From positions 1 to 42,567 of the IMG/VR virus record IMGVR_UViG_3300044731_000025: DNA of 42,567 bases; one strand, 5' to 3'. The translations under genes and the position numbers were made by a program. Source of the stretch: a virus. The notes below the pieces were generated by a model, which was not told the origin of the DNA, ran no database searches, and saw only the letters and a list, made by a program, of their open reading frames with translations. Shown in pieces: positions 1 to 5,574 of this stretch. The stretch's first letter is position 1, and each line of letters opens with the position of its first letter.

Positions 1-68
1 TCGTTGCTCGTATCAATCTCGCCCCGACCCAGCATACGCAGCGCAGCGCTTGGCTTGGCTGCATGCTT

Positions 69-106
69 GGGCATCTCACTATGTGAGACGGGCATCTCAC
101 TATGTG
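69..106. repeat. Two tandem 17-bp repeats
   Basis: GGGCATCTCACTATGTG occurs at 69-85 and 90-106, a 21-bp period. The first copy can fold as TCTCAC (74-79), TAT, GTGAGA (83-88). A third, one-base-shorter copy (GGGCATCTCCTATGTG) lies at 5332-5347 just after the WhiB gene, so the element borders both ends of the rightward early region. In the second terminus the second copy is altered (CAACATGTG at its end). Function is unknown; a protein-binding site or RNA processing hairpin are possibilities. Confidence 0.7.
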
Positions 107-126
107 GCAATGGCTCCACAATGCCC

Positions 127-350
127 AATAAGTTACTCGTGAGTAACTCTCTAAAGTCAGTTGTTTAATATCACTTTAGAGCATCGCAACATTTCAACAT
201 CGCTAAAGTCAGTATAAATCAATGGTTTTAGAGCATTACTCGCCAGTAACTTATTTTTTACCGCTTGCCAGCGCATGACCAATCGGAGGTAATCGTTTAA
301 ATCCAAATCGTTTAAACTGCTCTAAAGTCAGTTAAAATCAAGGGTTTTAG
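127..350. other. Candidate replication origin or control region
   Basis: Three copies of a 29-bp element lie at 151-179, 203-231 and 322-350. Each starts CTAAAGTCAGT and ends TTTAG, so each is itself a partial palindrome; copies two and three match at 26 of 29 positions. The first forms a perfect 8-bp inverted repeat with its flank (CTCTAAAG 149-156, CTTTAGAG 174-181). The first two copies sit between 25-bp arms of an imperfect inverted repeat (127-151 and 231-255, 21 of 25 matching), the left arm of which contains AGTTACTC-GT-GAGTAACT. Such iteron-plus-stem architecture is typical of phage origins or repressor arrays; which one is inference. There is no gene here. Confidence 0.5.
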
Positions 351-431
351 GGGTGCTTGTAATTTTGTTTAAACTCGTTTACCTTTATCCCAGTGGAACA
401 ATCCACTACCGACTGGAAAGGTAACAACATC

Positions 432-962
432 ATGAGAAATCGTGAACAATGGCTCGCAGCGTTTGCAACTGCTGCTCGCCGACCAATCGCTCAATCAATC
501 CAAGGTGGAGGCGAGGAGGAGAGCGCAATCCGTCTCTCTTGTGGCTTCCCTCCTAAAACTGGGCGCAAGGCTGCAACTGCTGCAATCGTGCCTCCAACTG
601 CATCTCAGGATTTCACTGCTGAGATTTTCGTGGCTCCAACCGTTGACCAAGCCTCCGAGGTAGCCAAGGCGATTATTCCCTTGCTCCGAGTGGCTCAATC
701 AGGCAACTGGCGCTCAGCAGCACCAAGCGTTGCTCAACCCTTGGCTGACCTCCCAGCATGGGCAGAATCAATCCTCGAATCCCTTGGCGAATATCCTCAC
801 GCCAAAATCGAAATCGCTGCTGCTGCCAAGCAGACAACTCGCCTCATCAAGGTTGCGTGTTTAAACGACAACTACATCGCCCGAATCTCTCGCTCAACGC
901 TTGTGAATCTTGGCGCTCCAATCTGCCCAGCATGCAACATCTCACTCGTGGAGGCTAACTAA
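432..962 (+). CDS. SprT-like family protein, catalytic motif lost
   Basis: A 176-residue protein. The pattern REQWL near the start, SCGFPPKTGRK, an IF-VAP segment, LGEYPHA, TRLIKV and GAPICPAC matches, from memory, a phage family of SprT-like zinc metallopeptidase relatives. In that family an HELVH motif follows the IFISP segment; here the equivalent stretch reads IIPLLRVAQSG with no histidines, and the first CxxC of the C-terminal zinc ribbon is replaced by CLNDN, exactly where a GTTTAAAC site (859) sits. It is therefore probably not an active protease. The ATG at 432 is chosen over GTG at 393 because AAAGG lies about 10 bases upstream. Its stop overlaps the amidoligase start (TAATG), indicating translational coupling. 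Confidence 0.6.
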   Translation: MRNREQWLAAFATAARRPIAQSIQGGGEEESAIRLSCGFPPKTGRKAATAAIVPPTASQDFTAEIFVAPTVDQASEVAKAIIPLLRVAQSGNWRSAAPSVAQPLADLPAWAESILESLGEYPHAKIEIAAAAKQTTRLIKVACLNDNYIARISRSTLVNLGAPICPACNISLVEAN

Positions 963-1711
963 TGACTACCTTCGGTTTAGAGTTCGAGGTCGCAGGTATC
1001 TCGACATCAGCAGCATCAGCAGCGCTCAATCGTGGCGGAATCGCTTGCGAGGAGCCACGCTCAGCACATCAGCGCAACGATAACTGGACATCAGTTTACG
1101 ATGGCTCAGTTCGTGGAGCCGAGGTTGTCTCTCCAATCCTCGACCCAATCCGTTTAAACGAGGCATCAACCGTTGCCCGCTTGCTTCTCGGAGCAGGTGG
1201 CAAGGTTGACCGCACAACTGGCTTCCATGTCCATATCGGCGCTCAAGATTTAAGCGTGGACAATATCGCCCAGTGGTATCTCAACTGGAATCTAGTTCAC
1301 GATGCAATCGGCGTGCTCGTTGCGCCAAGCCGTTTAAACAACTCATACTGCAAATCGGTAAATCGTGAACATGCCGAGGCTAACGCCGAGCGCATCCGCA
1401 ACGGCAAAATCTCCGACCTACGAGGCGACCGCTACCAATCGTTTAACCTCGAAGCATACGGTCGCCATGGCACCCTCGAAATCCGACTACACCAAGGCAC
1501 CCTCAACGGAGCCAAAGCGGTGGCGTGGGCAAAGTTCATTGATGCGTTTAAACAACTCAGTGCAACTCAATTACTGGCTCCTGAATCATTGGGCACTGGC
1601 ACAAAATTGCAGCAGTGCACCAACCTCCTCAGCCTGCTAGTAATCCAAAGCGACCTTGACCTCAAGACCGCCGAGTATCTCAAAGACCGAGCAGCATCCC
1701 TCAACGGATAG
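962..1711 (+). CDS. Putative amidoligase (COOH-NH2 ligase family)
   Basis: A 249-residue protein with the hallmarks of the Amidoligase_2 family (glutamine-synthetase-like fold): N-terminal GLEFEVAG, DGSVRGAEVVSP, GFHVHIG (residues about 89-95), RYQSFNLE and the C-terminal GTLEIRLHQGTLN. Such enzymes are predicted to join a carboxylate and an amine with ATP. The substrate cannot be read from sequence; peptidoglycan peptides, proteins or small metabolites have been proposed for the family. It is co-transcribed with the SprT-like gene (one-base stop/start overlap, GGAGG upstream) and is followed by a class II glutaminase that could supply ammonia. It holds three GTTTAAAC sites (1152, 1332, 1547) and is GC-richer than the late genes. 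Confidence 0.75.
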   Translation: MTTFGLEFEVAGISTSAASAALNRGGIACEEPRSAHQRNDNWTSVYDGSVRGAEVVSPILDPIRLNEASTVARLLLGAGGKVDRTTGFHVHIGAQDLSVDNIAQWYLNWNLVHDAIGVLVAPSRLNNSYCKSVNREHAEANAERIRNGKISDLRGDRYQSFNLEAYGRHGTLEIRLHQGTLNGAKAVAWAKFIDAFKQLSATQLLAPESLGTGTKLQQCTNLLSLLVIQSDLDLKTAEYLKDRAASLNG

Positions 1712-1720
1712 CAGCAGGCA

Positions 1721-1766
1721 GCCTGCCCCTAGTGGGTGAGCGAGGGTGCAATCCCCTCGGCAGGCA
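1721..1766 (+). ncRNA. tRNA-like element: acceptor stem plus T-arm
   Basis: Between two co-directional genes, GCCTGCC (1721-1727) pairs perfectly with GGCAGGC (1759-1765), followed by an unpaired A1766. Directly inside the 3' strand is a 5-bp stem GAGGG/CCCTC (1742-1746, 1754-1758) closing the 7-base loop TGCAATC, which fits the tRNA T-loop pattern TTCRANY except for G in place of the second T, and keeps the closing G-C pair. Only 14 bases (1728-1741) replace the D and anticodon arms and no CCA is encoded (ACGA follows). This is a truncated tRNA mimic, tRNA remnant or a cis-acting mRNA structure. A second hairpin (1771-1794) sits between it and the next gene. Resemblance by chance is possible. 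Confidence 0.45.
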
Positions 1767-1770
1767 CGAA

Positions 1771-1794
1771 CGGATAGAGAAAATCTCTCTACCG
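1771..1794 (+). other. Hairpin upstream of small membrane protein
   Basis: CGG (1771-1773) and TAGAGA (1775-1780) pair with TCTCTA (1786-1791) and CCG (1792-1794) around a 5-base loop, with A1774 bulged. The final G begins the GTTTAAAC site at 1794. It lies 23 bases before the next start codon and has no T-tract, so it is more likely an mRNA stabilising or regulatory structure than a terminator. Confidence 0.4.
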
Positions 1795-1816
1795 TTTAAA
1801 CAAAGGAGACTGGAAA

Positions 1817-1918
1817 ATGTATAACGCATTACCTTGGTGGCTGACTTGGATAGATGGTCGTGCCTTACTGCTTGCCTTGCTTGCGGTCGGCTTCTATCTA
1901 TATTCAAAGTTGGTATAA
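1817..1918 (+). CDS. Small membrane protein, 33 residues
   Basis: ATG preceded by AAAGGAG at 8-base spacing, a strong ribosome binding site. The product has a tryptophan-rich start (LPWWLTW), then a hydrophobic run with an arginine at its start (GRALLLALLAVGFYLYSKLV), consistent with one transmembrane helix of about 18 residues. No family is recognised. It lies between the amidoligase and glutaminase genes, so it may be an accessory of that module, but nothing in the sequence proves it. The gene is repeated identically in the right end of the window. Confidence 0.65.
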   Translation: MYNALPWWLTWIDGRALLLALLAVGFYLYSKLV

Positions 1919-1922
1919 CAAA

Positions 1923-2069
1923 ATGTTATATATCATTGAAGGCACCGACCCATCGGGTCGTAAGTTCAATAGTATTTACAACAAAGAGGATGCCGATTAC
2001 CTATTGGCAGCCGACCGTTTAAACAGGCTGGTAAAAGTTATCAGCCCATGTGTTACACTTAACTCATAA
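1923..2069 (+). CDS. Small hypothetical protein, 48 residues
   Basis: Starts four bases after the preceding stop. The product begins MLYIIEGTDPSGRKF and contains NKEDADYLLAADRL, a soluble, mixed-charge sequence without a recognised domain. The RLN triplet is encoded by the GTTTAAAC site at 2017. There is no clear Shine-Dalgarno, suggesting coupling to the upstream gene; no in-frame ATG exists within the next few codons. Conserved unchanged in the repeated right end. Confidence 0.55.
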   Translation: MLYIIEGTDPSGRKFNSIYNKEDADYLLAADRLNRLVKVISPCVTLNS

Positions 2070-2095
2070 CAACTAGCAGACTGGAGAAATAAATT

Positions 2096-2899
2096 ATGTG
2101 TGGAATCGCAGGCTTCTGCCTCAACCCAAAGCACAATCAGAATCAAACAGACCTTGCAGCACAAATGCTCATGGACATCGAGCATCGTGGGCAAGATGCA
2201 ACAGGTGTTGCTTGGATTAACCCAGCCTCAGGCAATCGGGTAATCACAAAGGCACCGCTATCAGCAACTAAGTTCATCGCAACAGATGCAGGCAGGCGCT
2301 TATGTTTAAACGCACAGACTGCTATCTTGCACACTCGTTGGGCAACTCAAGGTTCACCAAAGGTGAGCGACAACAACCACCCAATTCCTCGTGGCAAAAT
2401 CGTGCTCACTCACAACGGACACATCAGCAACGATGACCAATTGTTTAAACAACTTAAGGTCAAGCGCCATGGACAGGTAGACAGCGAGGCAGTGGCTGCA
2501 CTAATTGCCTTTACCGCAGCGCCTATCACCGAGGTGTTGGCTCGTGTTCAAGGCACTGCTGCACTGGCTTGGATTGAGCAGGGCAAGGGCAACACACTGC
2601 ATCTTGCTCGTGTTAACTCCTCACCCCTATGGATTGGGCAAACCAAATCAGGTTCCCTTGTTTACGGCTCAACTCAAGAGACAATCGAGAACGCAGCAAT
2701 CATGCTCGACTCAGACCTTGATTGGGAATACACCGCAGCCGAGGGTGAATACTTCAAGGTTAAGAACGGCAAGATTGTGGAGCATCAGAACTTCGAGCCG
2801 TTTAGACAGGTCTATACAAACAACTGGCGTGGGTTCGGTAGATTAACCGATGCAGAACTCGACAAGTATTGGGCTGACCAAGATGAACTAGCCTTCTAA
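2096..2899 (+). CDS. Stand-alone class II glutamine amidotransferase domain
   Basis: A 267-residue protein starting MCGIAGF. Removal of Met would expose Cys2 as the N-terminal nucleophile of Ntn-type glutaminases (GlmS/PurF family). HTRWATQGSP, THNGHISND and VDSEAV match conserved motifs binding glutamine and shaping the active site. There is no synthase domain behind it, so ammonia must be delivered to a partner; the amidoligase 385 bases upstream is the obvious candidate. GGAGA lies 9 bases before the ATG. Bases 2494-2761 (residues about 133-222) differ strongly from the second copy at 41803, with several amino-acid changes but no length change. A strong terminator follows directly. Confidence 0.88.
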   Translation: MCGIAGFCLNPKHNQNQTDLAAQMLMDIEHRGQDATGVAWINPASGNRVITKAPLSATKFIATDAGRRLCLNAQTAILHTRWATQGSPKVSDNNHPIPRGKIVLTHNGHISNDDQLFKQLKVKRHGQVDSEAVAALIAFTAAPITEVLARVQGTAALAWIEQGKGNTLHLARVNSSPLWIGQTKSGSLVYGSTQETIENAAIMLDSDLDWEYTAAEGEYFKVKNGKIVEHQNFEPFRQVYTNNWRGFGRLTDAELDKYWADQDELAF

Positions 2900-2913
2900 A
2901 CAGTAGAAGATTA

Positions 2914-2942
2914 GCCCCCGCTACGGCGGGGGTTTTTCTTTT
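2914..2942 (+). terminator. Rho-independent terminator after glutaminase gene
   Basis: CCCCCGC (2915-2921) pairs with GCGGGGG (2926-2932) around the stable tetraloop TACG, followed by TTTTTCTTTT. It ends the rightward amidoligase/glutaminase transcript 15 bases after the stop codon. Confidence 0.92.
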
Positions 2943-3260
2943 GCCTGGAATCTGGCAATCTTCAAGTGTTTAAACAGTGATGATGAATCTTCCTGGCAGT
3001 CTGGAATCTTCAAGCGTTTAAACAGTAAGTGATTAGCACTCTACCTGGGGGACTGCTAATGTCAAGCGTTTAAACAGTAGGGTTGACAAGTCTGGTAGGA
3101 TAGGTTTTATCAACCACGAGGTTGATAAAACTAACAAGATGCAAGTTATTGTTTAAACAAAAAAACTTTTTTATTTATGGCTACAAATCCTTGACTTATA
3201 CATAACGAACTGGAATCCTAAGACATGTAGCAACTGGGCTACACAGAACAAAGGACTGGT
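2943..3260 (+). promoter_or_regulatory. Regulatory gap with four GTTTAAAC sites
   Basis: No gene in 318 bp. GTTTAAAC sites at 2968, 3016 and 3068 sit in a shared longer context (TCAAG-T/C-GTTTAAACAGT) with spacings of 48 and 52 bp, and a fourth is at 3151. ATTAGCA (3032-3038) and TGCTAAT (3054-3060) form a perfect inverted repeat. A promoter and operator-like palindrome follow (listed separately). A second TTGACT (3191-3196) precedes TGTAGC/GCTACA, a 6-bp inverted repeat near 3226-3243. This is the likely control region for the 3261-5316 operon. Confidence 0.6.
3083..3131 (+). promoter_or_regulatory. Promoter with overlapping operator-like palindrome
   Basis: TTGACA (3083-3088) is a consensus -35 box; TTTTAT (3105-3110) at 16-bp spacing is a plausible -10. 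GTTTTATCAAC (3104-3114) and GTTGATAAAAC (3121-3131) form a perfect 11-bp inverted repeat with a 6-base spacer that covers the -10 box. No T-tract follows, so an operator is more likely than a terminator. The regulator is unknown. Confidence 0.6.
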
Positions 3261-3422
3261 ATGTATCTAGGAACAGGCGACATCATCGCCACAATCATCG
3301 CCCTATTGGGTGCGCTCACAGTGATGGGCTTAGCAATCAAAGAAAACATCCGACTCAACAGTGAGAACGCATGGCTACGCCACCGTAATCAGGAACTCAA
3401 GAAACTGGTGAGCCATGAGTAA
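3261..3422 (+). CDS. Small membrane protein, 53 residues
   Basis: First gene after the regulatory gap. The product is MYLGTGDIIATIIALLG, then ALTVMGLAIKENIRL and a polar tail WLRHRNQELKKLVSHE. Residues 7-26 form one transmembrane helix with the charged C-terminus likely cytoplasmic and possibly coiled-coil. AAAGGA lies about 5 bases upstream. Its stop overlaps the next start by eight bases (ATGAGTAA). No family recognised; anti-host or superinfection-exclusion roles are common for such phage peptides but are not shown here. Confidence 0.6.
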   Translation: MYLGTGDIIATIIALLGALTVMGLAIKENIRLNSENAWLRHRNQELKKLVSHE

Positions 3423-3669
3423 GCCAACCACATACGAGGGCTGGAAAAACTACAACACATGGAACATTGCGTTGTGGATTCAGAACGACTACGCCCTATA
3501 TCTATCGGCAACTATATTCATCAAGCACTATGAAGGTGCCAAGCCTTATCGTGATTGGGTAAAGGTTGCTGGACTCGAAGGTAAGAAAACCCTTGACGGT
3601 TGCAAGTATGACTCAAGCGACCTTGCTTATGGGGAACTAAACGAGATGATGAAAGGACTGGTGAACTAA
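3415..3669 (+). CDS. Conserved phage protein, YNTWN motif
   Basis: An 84-residue protein with YEGWKNYNTWNIALWIQND at residues 8-26, a pattern I recognise from small proteins of unknown function in many phages, including cyanophages (DUF7249-like, from memory). No catalytic residues are evident. It overlaps both neighbours by the ATGAGTAA and TAATG junctions, so it is translated as part of the operon. Function unknown. Confidence 0.7.
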   Translation: MSKPTTYEGWKNYNTWNIALWIQNDYALYLSATIFIKHYEGAKPYRDWVKVAGLEGKKTLDGCKYDSSDLAYGELNEMMKGLVN

Positions 3670-3797
3670 TGAGTAAAGAAACTCATAACTGGTGTATGTG
3701 CGATAAAAGAAAAGAAGGTCATACCTGCAAAAATCAAGTGATATGTGGAGATTGCCTTATTCCACTATCAACTTGCCAACATAGAGGAGTGAACTAA
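3669..3797 (+). CDS. Cysteine-rich mini-protein, 42 residues
   Basis: Start codon overlaps the previous stop (TAATG) and its own stop overlaps the next start in the same way. The product has six cysteines in CxC, C, CxxC, C order (residues 9, 11, 20, 26, 29, 36) plus four histidines, a pattern compatible with a compact zinc-binding fold. It is too short for confident family assignment. Support comes from the exact gene packing and the absence of any alternative frame here. Confidence 0.55.
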   Translation: MSKETHNWCMCDKRKEGHTCKNQVICGDCLIPLSTCQHRGVN

Positions 3798-3997
3798 TGA
3801 GTATCTCAAGCAACATGTATGCAAGAGCAAAGTATGAAGCAGTCGAGGAACTAATCTCTAATCACAGTGCTGAATACGAAGCGATGCTAAAAGCAGCCAA
3901 GTTAAGATACGGAATCACACCTCGTTTAAACAAGGCTGAACGCATAGCCATGCTTGAACAAACAATTGCTAACCTCAGAGGTGAAACCAATGGCTAA
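3797..3997 (+). CDS. Small helical hypothetical protein, 66 residues
   Basis: Predominantly charged and helical (YARAKYEAVEELISN, AERIAMLEQTIANLRGE), with no recognised domain. The GTTTAAAC at 3924 encodes RLN. GAGGAG lies upstream within the preceding gene at good spacing, and both gene boundaries overlap neighbours, consistent with a translationally coupled operon. Confidence 0.6.
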   Translation: MSISSNMYARAKYEAVEELISNHSAEYEAMLKAAKLRYGITPRLNKAERIAMLEQTIANLRGETNG

Positions 3998-4166
3998 CCT
4001 TATATGGCGCTGCGAAATCACAGAGGATATGGTGGCGCATTTAGATAGTGATAAGCGTAAATCATTTCTTAATAAAATCACCGAGGCAGTAGATAAACTC
4101 GGCGAACTATACAAAGTAGGCAGAGAATATGAGAACGGCAAACTAAAAGAAGGGTGGCATAACTAA
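3990..4166 (+). CDS. Small hypothetical protein, 58 residues
   Basis: Begins MANLIWRCEITEDMV and contains a helical DKRKSFLNKITEAVDKLGEL segment. The ATG at 3990 is preferred over 3954 because it gives the eight-base ATGGCTAA overlap seen at other junctions in this operon and has GAGGTGA upstream. Its stop overlaps the next start (TAATG). No family recognised. Confidence 0.6.
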   Translation: MANLIWRCEITEDMVAHLDSDKRKSFLNKITEAVDKLGELYKVGREYENGKLKEGWHN

Positions 4167-4528
4167 TGGCTAAAGGCGTAGTGCTATACACAGATGGAAC
4201 ATACGAGGAGAAGGTGTTTAAACAACTCTCCGACATGCAAGCGGCGGTAGATGGATTGATTGAACCCATCAGGATGCATGATTACTACGGCGCTGGTGTA
4301 TGCCAAGGCTATGTAAACGAGGAGGGATTACTCAAGCAACTATCACTCAACTCGGTAGCGAGCGCTCTCTCTTTCATGTTCGGCAACTCACCCACTATCG
4401 TAGGTAATATGATTGTGCTTGGTTTAACCGACAGTCATGGCAACGACACCGACATACCTCAAGACATCTTGACTTTCATTAGTCATGTGTGTGGTAACCG
4501 TGCAAAACTGGAGGCAGAGTATGTTTAA
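4166..4528 (+). CDS. DUF3846-like protein
   Basis: A 120-residue protein with the DUF3846 layout: an N-terminal strand VVLYTDGTYEEKVF, a middle motif GYVNEEGLLKQLSLN and a C-terminal IVGNMIVLG. DUF3846 proteins occur in actinobacteria and their mobile elements; their function is not established. The last codon and stop (GTT TAA) are supplied by the GTTTAAAC site at 4523, which also forms the second and third codons of the next gene. Confidence 0.7.
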   Translation: MAKGVVLYTDGTYEEKVFKQLSDMQAAVDGLIEPIRMHDYYGAGVCQGYVNEEGLLKQLSLNSVASALSFMFGNSPTIVGNMIVLGLTDSHGNDTDIPQDILTFISHVCGNRAKLEAEYV

Positions 4529-4961
4529 ACGCACCCACCCGCATGCAAGATTATGGATAGTAACCACAATTATCATCGGATTAGTCATAACATTTAAACC
4601 AATCGCACAGATTAATAATGTTGTGCATCCAAACAAAGGTCTAGTCGTTGCTTATTATCAGAACGATTACCAACGCTTCGCCATTGATGAACTAATCAAG
4701 CGTGATAATCTTGAACAGTATCCATGTCTGCATGAATTGTGGATGCGTGAATCAAACTGGCGACCCAAGGCAAAAAACAAAGAGTCTACTGCCATGGGAA
4801 TACCACAGTTACTTGATAGCACATGGGAAAACATAAAGCATAAGCCAACATGGGATGGAAACAAACAGGTGTTGGCTGGGCTTGCTTATCTCGACCACCG
4901 CTATGGCAAGAAAGGTATATGCCGAGCATACGCCCACCACTTAGCAAAGGGTTGGTATTAA
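4521..4961 (+). CDS. Membrane-anchored lytic transglycosylase-like protein
   Basis: A 146-residue protein. MFKRTHPHAR followed by a hydrophobic stretch (LWIVTTIIIGLVITF, residues about 11-25) gives a signal anchor or signal peptide. The rest matches the lysozyme-like SLT fold: LHELWMRESNW carries the expected catalytic glutamate, then TAMGIPQLLDSTW, and the repeat-closing LAYLDHRYG. It would cleave or open host peptidoglycan from the outer face of the membrane. The ATG at 4521 (GGAGG upstream) is preferred over an upstream start at 4485. Being in the early operon rather than near holin/endolysin suggests a role other than final lysis. Confidence 0.78.
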   Translation: MFKRTHPHARLWIVTTIIIGLVITFKPIAQINNVVHPNKGLVVAYYQNDYQRFAIDELIKRDNLEQYPCLHELWMRESNWRPKAKNKESTAMGIPQLLDSTWENIKHKPTWDGNKQVLAGLAYLDHRYGKKGICRAYAHHLAKGWY

Positions 4962-4962
4962 T

Positions 4963-5316
4963 ATGGAGATTAAACACCATCGTGTTATAGAAAAGCGAGA
5001 GGTTCGCAACCGAGGTAAAGGATTACAAGCGTTTAAACTGCGATGGAATCCTAAACTAACCGAGGGTGCTGCATGTAAAGGGTTAGATGTTGAATTGTTT
5101 TACCCTGACAAGGACATCTTTAGCCTTGAGGAGGAAAGAATCTTTGCTCGGATGTGCGCCGAGTGTCCAGTCATGGAGATGTGCTTAGAGTGGGGGTTAG
5201 TCCATGAAAAGAGTGGGGTATGGGGTGGCACTACGCCATTTCGTAGGCAAGCAGCACGCCGAGCCTTGAACTTACAGGTTACCGACCCACGAGGCATCAG
5301 TCCAACTATGATGTGA
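4963..5316 (+). CDS. whiB: WhiB-family transcriptional regulator
   Basis: A 117-residue protein with the four iron-sulphur cysteines of the family (C38, C65, C68, C74; pattern C-x26-CxxC-x5-C) and the GVWGG turn near residue 85 followed by a basic C-terminal segment (FRRQAARRALN). WhiB proteins bind a 4Fe-4S cluster and the primary sigma factor of actinobacteria to modulate promoters. Because the family is confined to actinobacteria and their phages, this gene is the best host indicator in the window. It closes the rightward operon and starts one base after the preceding stop. Confidence 0.93.
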   Translation: MEIKHHRVIEKREVRNRGKGLQAFKLRWNPKLTEGAACKGLDVELFYPDKDIFSLEEERIFARMCAECPVMEMCLEWGLVHEKSGVWGGTTPFRRQAARRALNLQVTDPRGISPTMM

Positions 5317-5331
5317 TAGAGTGTAGACATT

Positions 5332-5347
5332 GGGCATCTCCTATGTG
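5332..5347 (+). repeat. Third copy of the 69-106 repeat
   Basis: GGGCATCTCCTATGTG differs from the left-end 17-mer by one missing A. It lies 15 bases after the WhiB stop and before the bidirectional terminator, and TGGGCA (from 5331) can pair with TGCCCA about 40 bases on. Confidence 0.5.
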
Positions 5348-5378
5348 AAGGGGAAGCACGCAGTAGGTGCCCATACAA

Positions 5379-5412
5379 AAGCCCCGCAGGGTTCCAGTCC
5401 TTTGCGGGGCTT
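5379..5412. terminator. Bidirectional terminator at convergent junction
   Basis: AAGCCCCGCA (5379-5388) pairs perfectly with TGCGGGGCTT (5403-5412) across a 14-base loop. It separates the rightward WhiB operon from the leftward replication operon. T-rich bases follow on both strands (TTCTGTATTT rightward, TTTTGT leftward). Confidence 0.85.
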
Positions 5413-5418
5413 CTGTAT

Positions 5419-5574
5419 TTAGAAAGCAGATTTATCTTTATTAAGTATTCGCAACGCCCAATCTAAGCCAGCGTTGAAACCATCCATCCAATCTTTATCT
5501 TTATGTTCATGCGATAGAAAAGTTTTAGCATCTTCTATCTTGCGTTTAAACACATGCAGTTCTTCTTCATCCAA
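5419..5574 (-). CDS. Small hypothetical protein, last gene of leftward operon
   Basis: The reading frame encodes DEEELHVFKRKIEDAKTFLSH and DWMDGFNAGLDWALRIL, an acidic helical protein of about 51 residues. I place the start at a TTG at 5574 because AAAGGA lies upstream and it gives an eight-base overlap with the kinase stop; an in-frame ATG further upstream (5619 or 5604) would overlap the kinase by more. FNAGLDWAL resembles small phage proteins of unknown function. Start choice is uncertain. Confidence 0.55.
   Translation of the reverse strand: MDEEELHVFKRKIEDAKTFLSHEHKDKDWMDGFNAGLDWALRILNKDKSAF

Larger units (their letters stand above)
1..2860. repeat. Terminal redundancy, left copy
   Basis: Bases 1-2860 recur at 39708-42567 with a constant offset of 39,707, so the window wraps past one genome length. 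The copies are identical over about 2.4 kb except for two adjacent substitutions at 100-101, then differ in a block at 2494-2761 (roughly 39 substitutions in 268 bp by eye), and are identical again to the end. A true packaged direct terminal repeat should be identical, so this is more likely an assembly of a circular or circularly permuted genome that closed on a strain variant. A real tandem duplication cannot be excluded. Confidence 0.9.

Noticed and set aside
1026-1217. Minus-strand frame over the amidoligase
   Set aside because: No ribosome binding site or recognisable domain; opposite strand of a confident gene.
1721-1766. A complete tRNA gene
   Set aside because: Only acceptor stem and T-arm are present; there is no room for D and anticodon arms, so it is reported only as tRNA-like.
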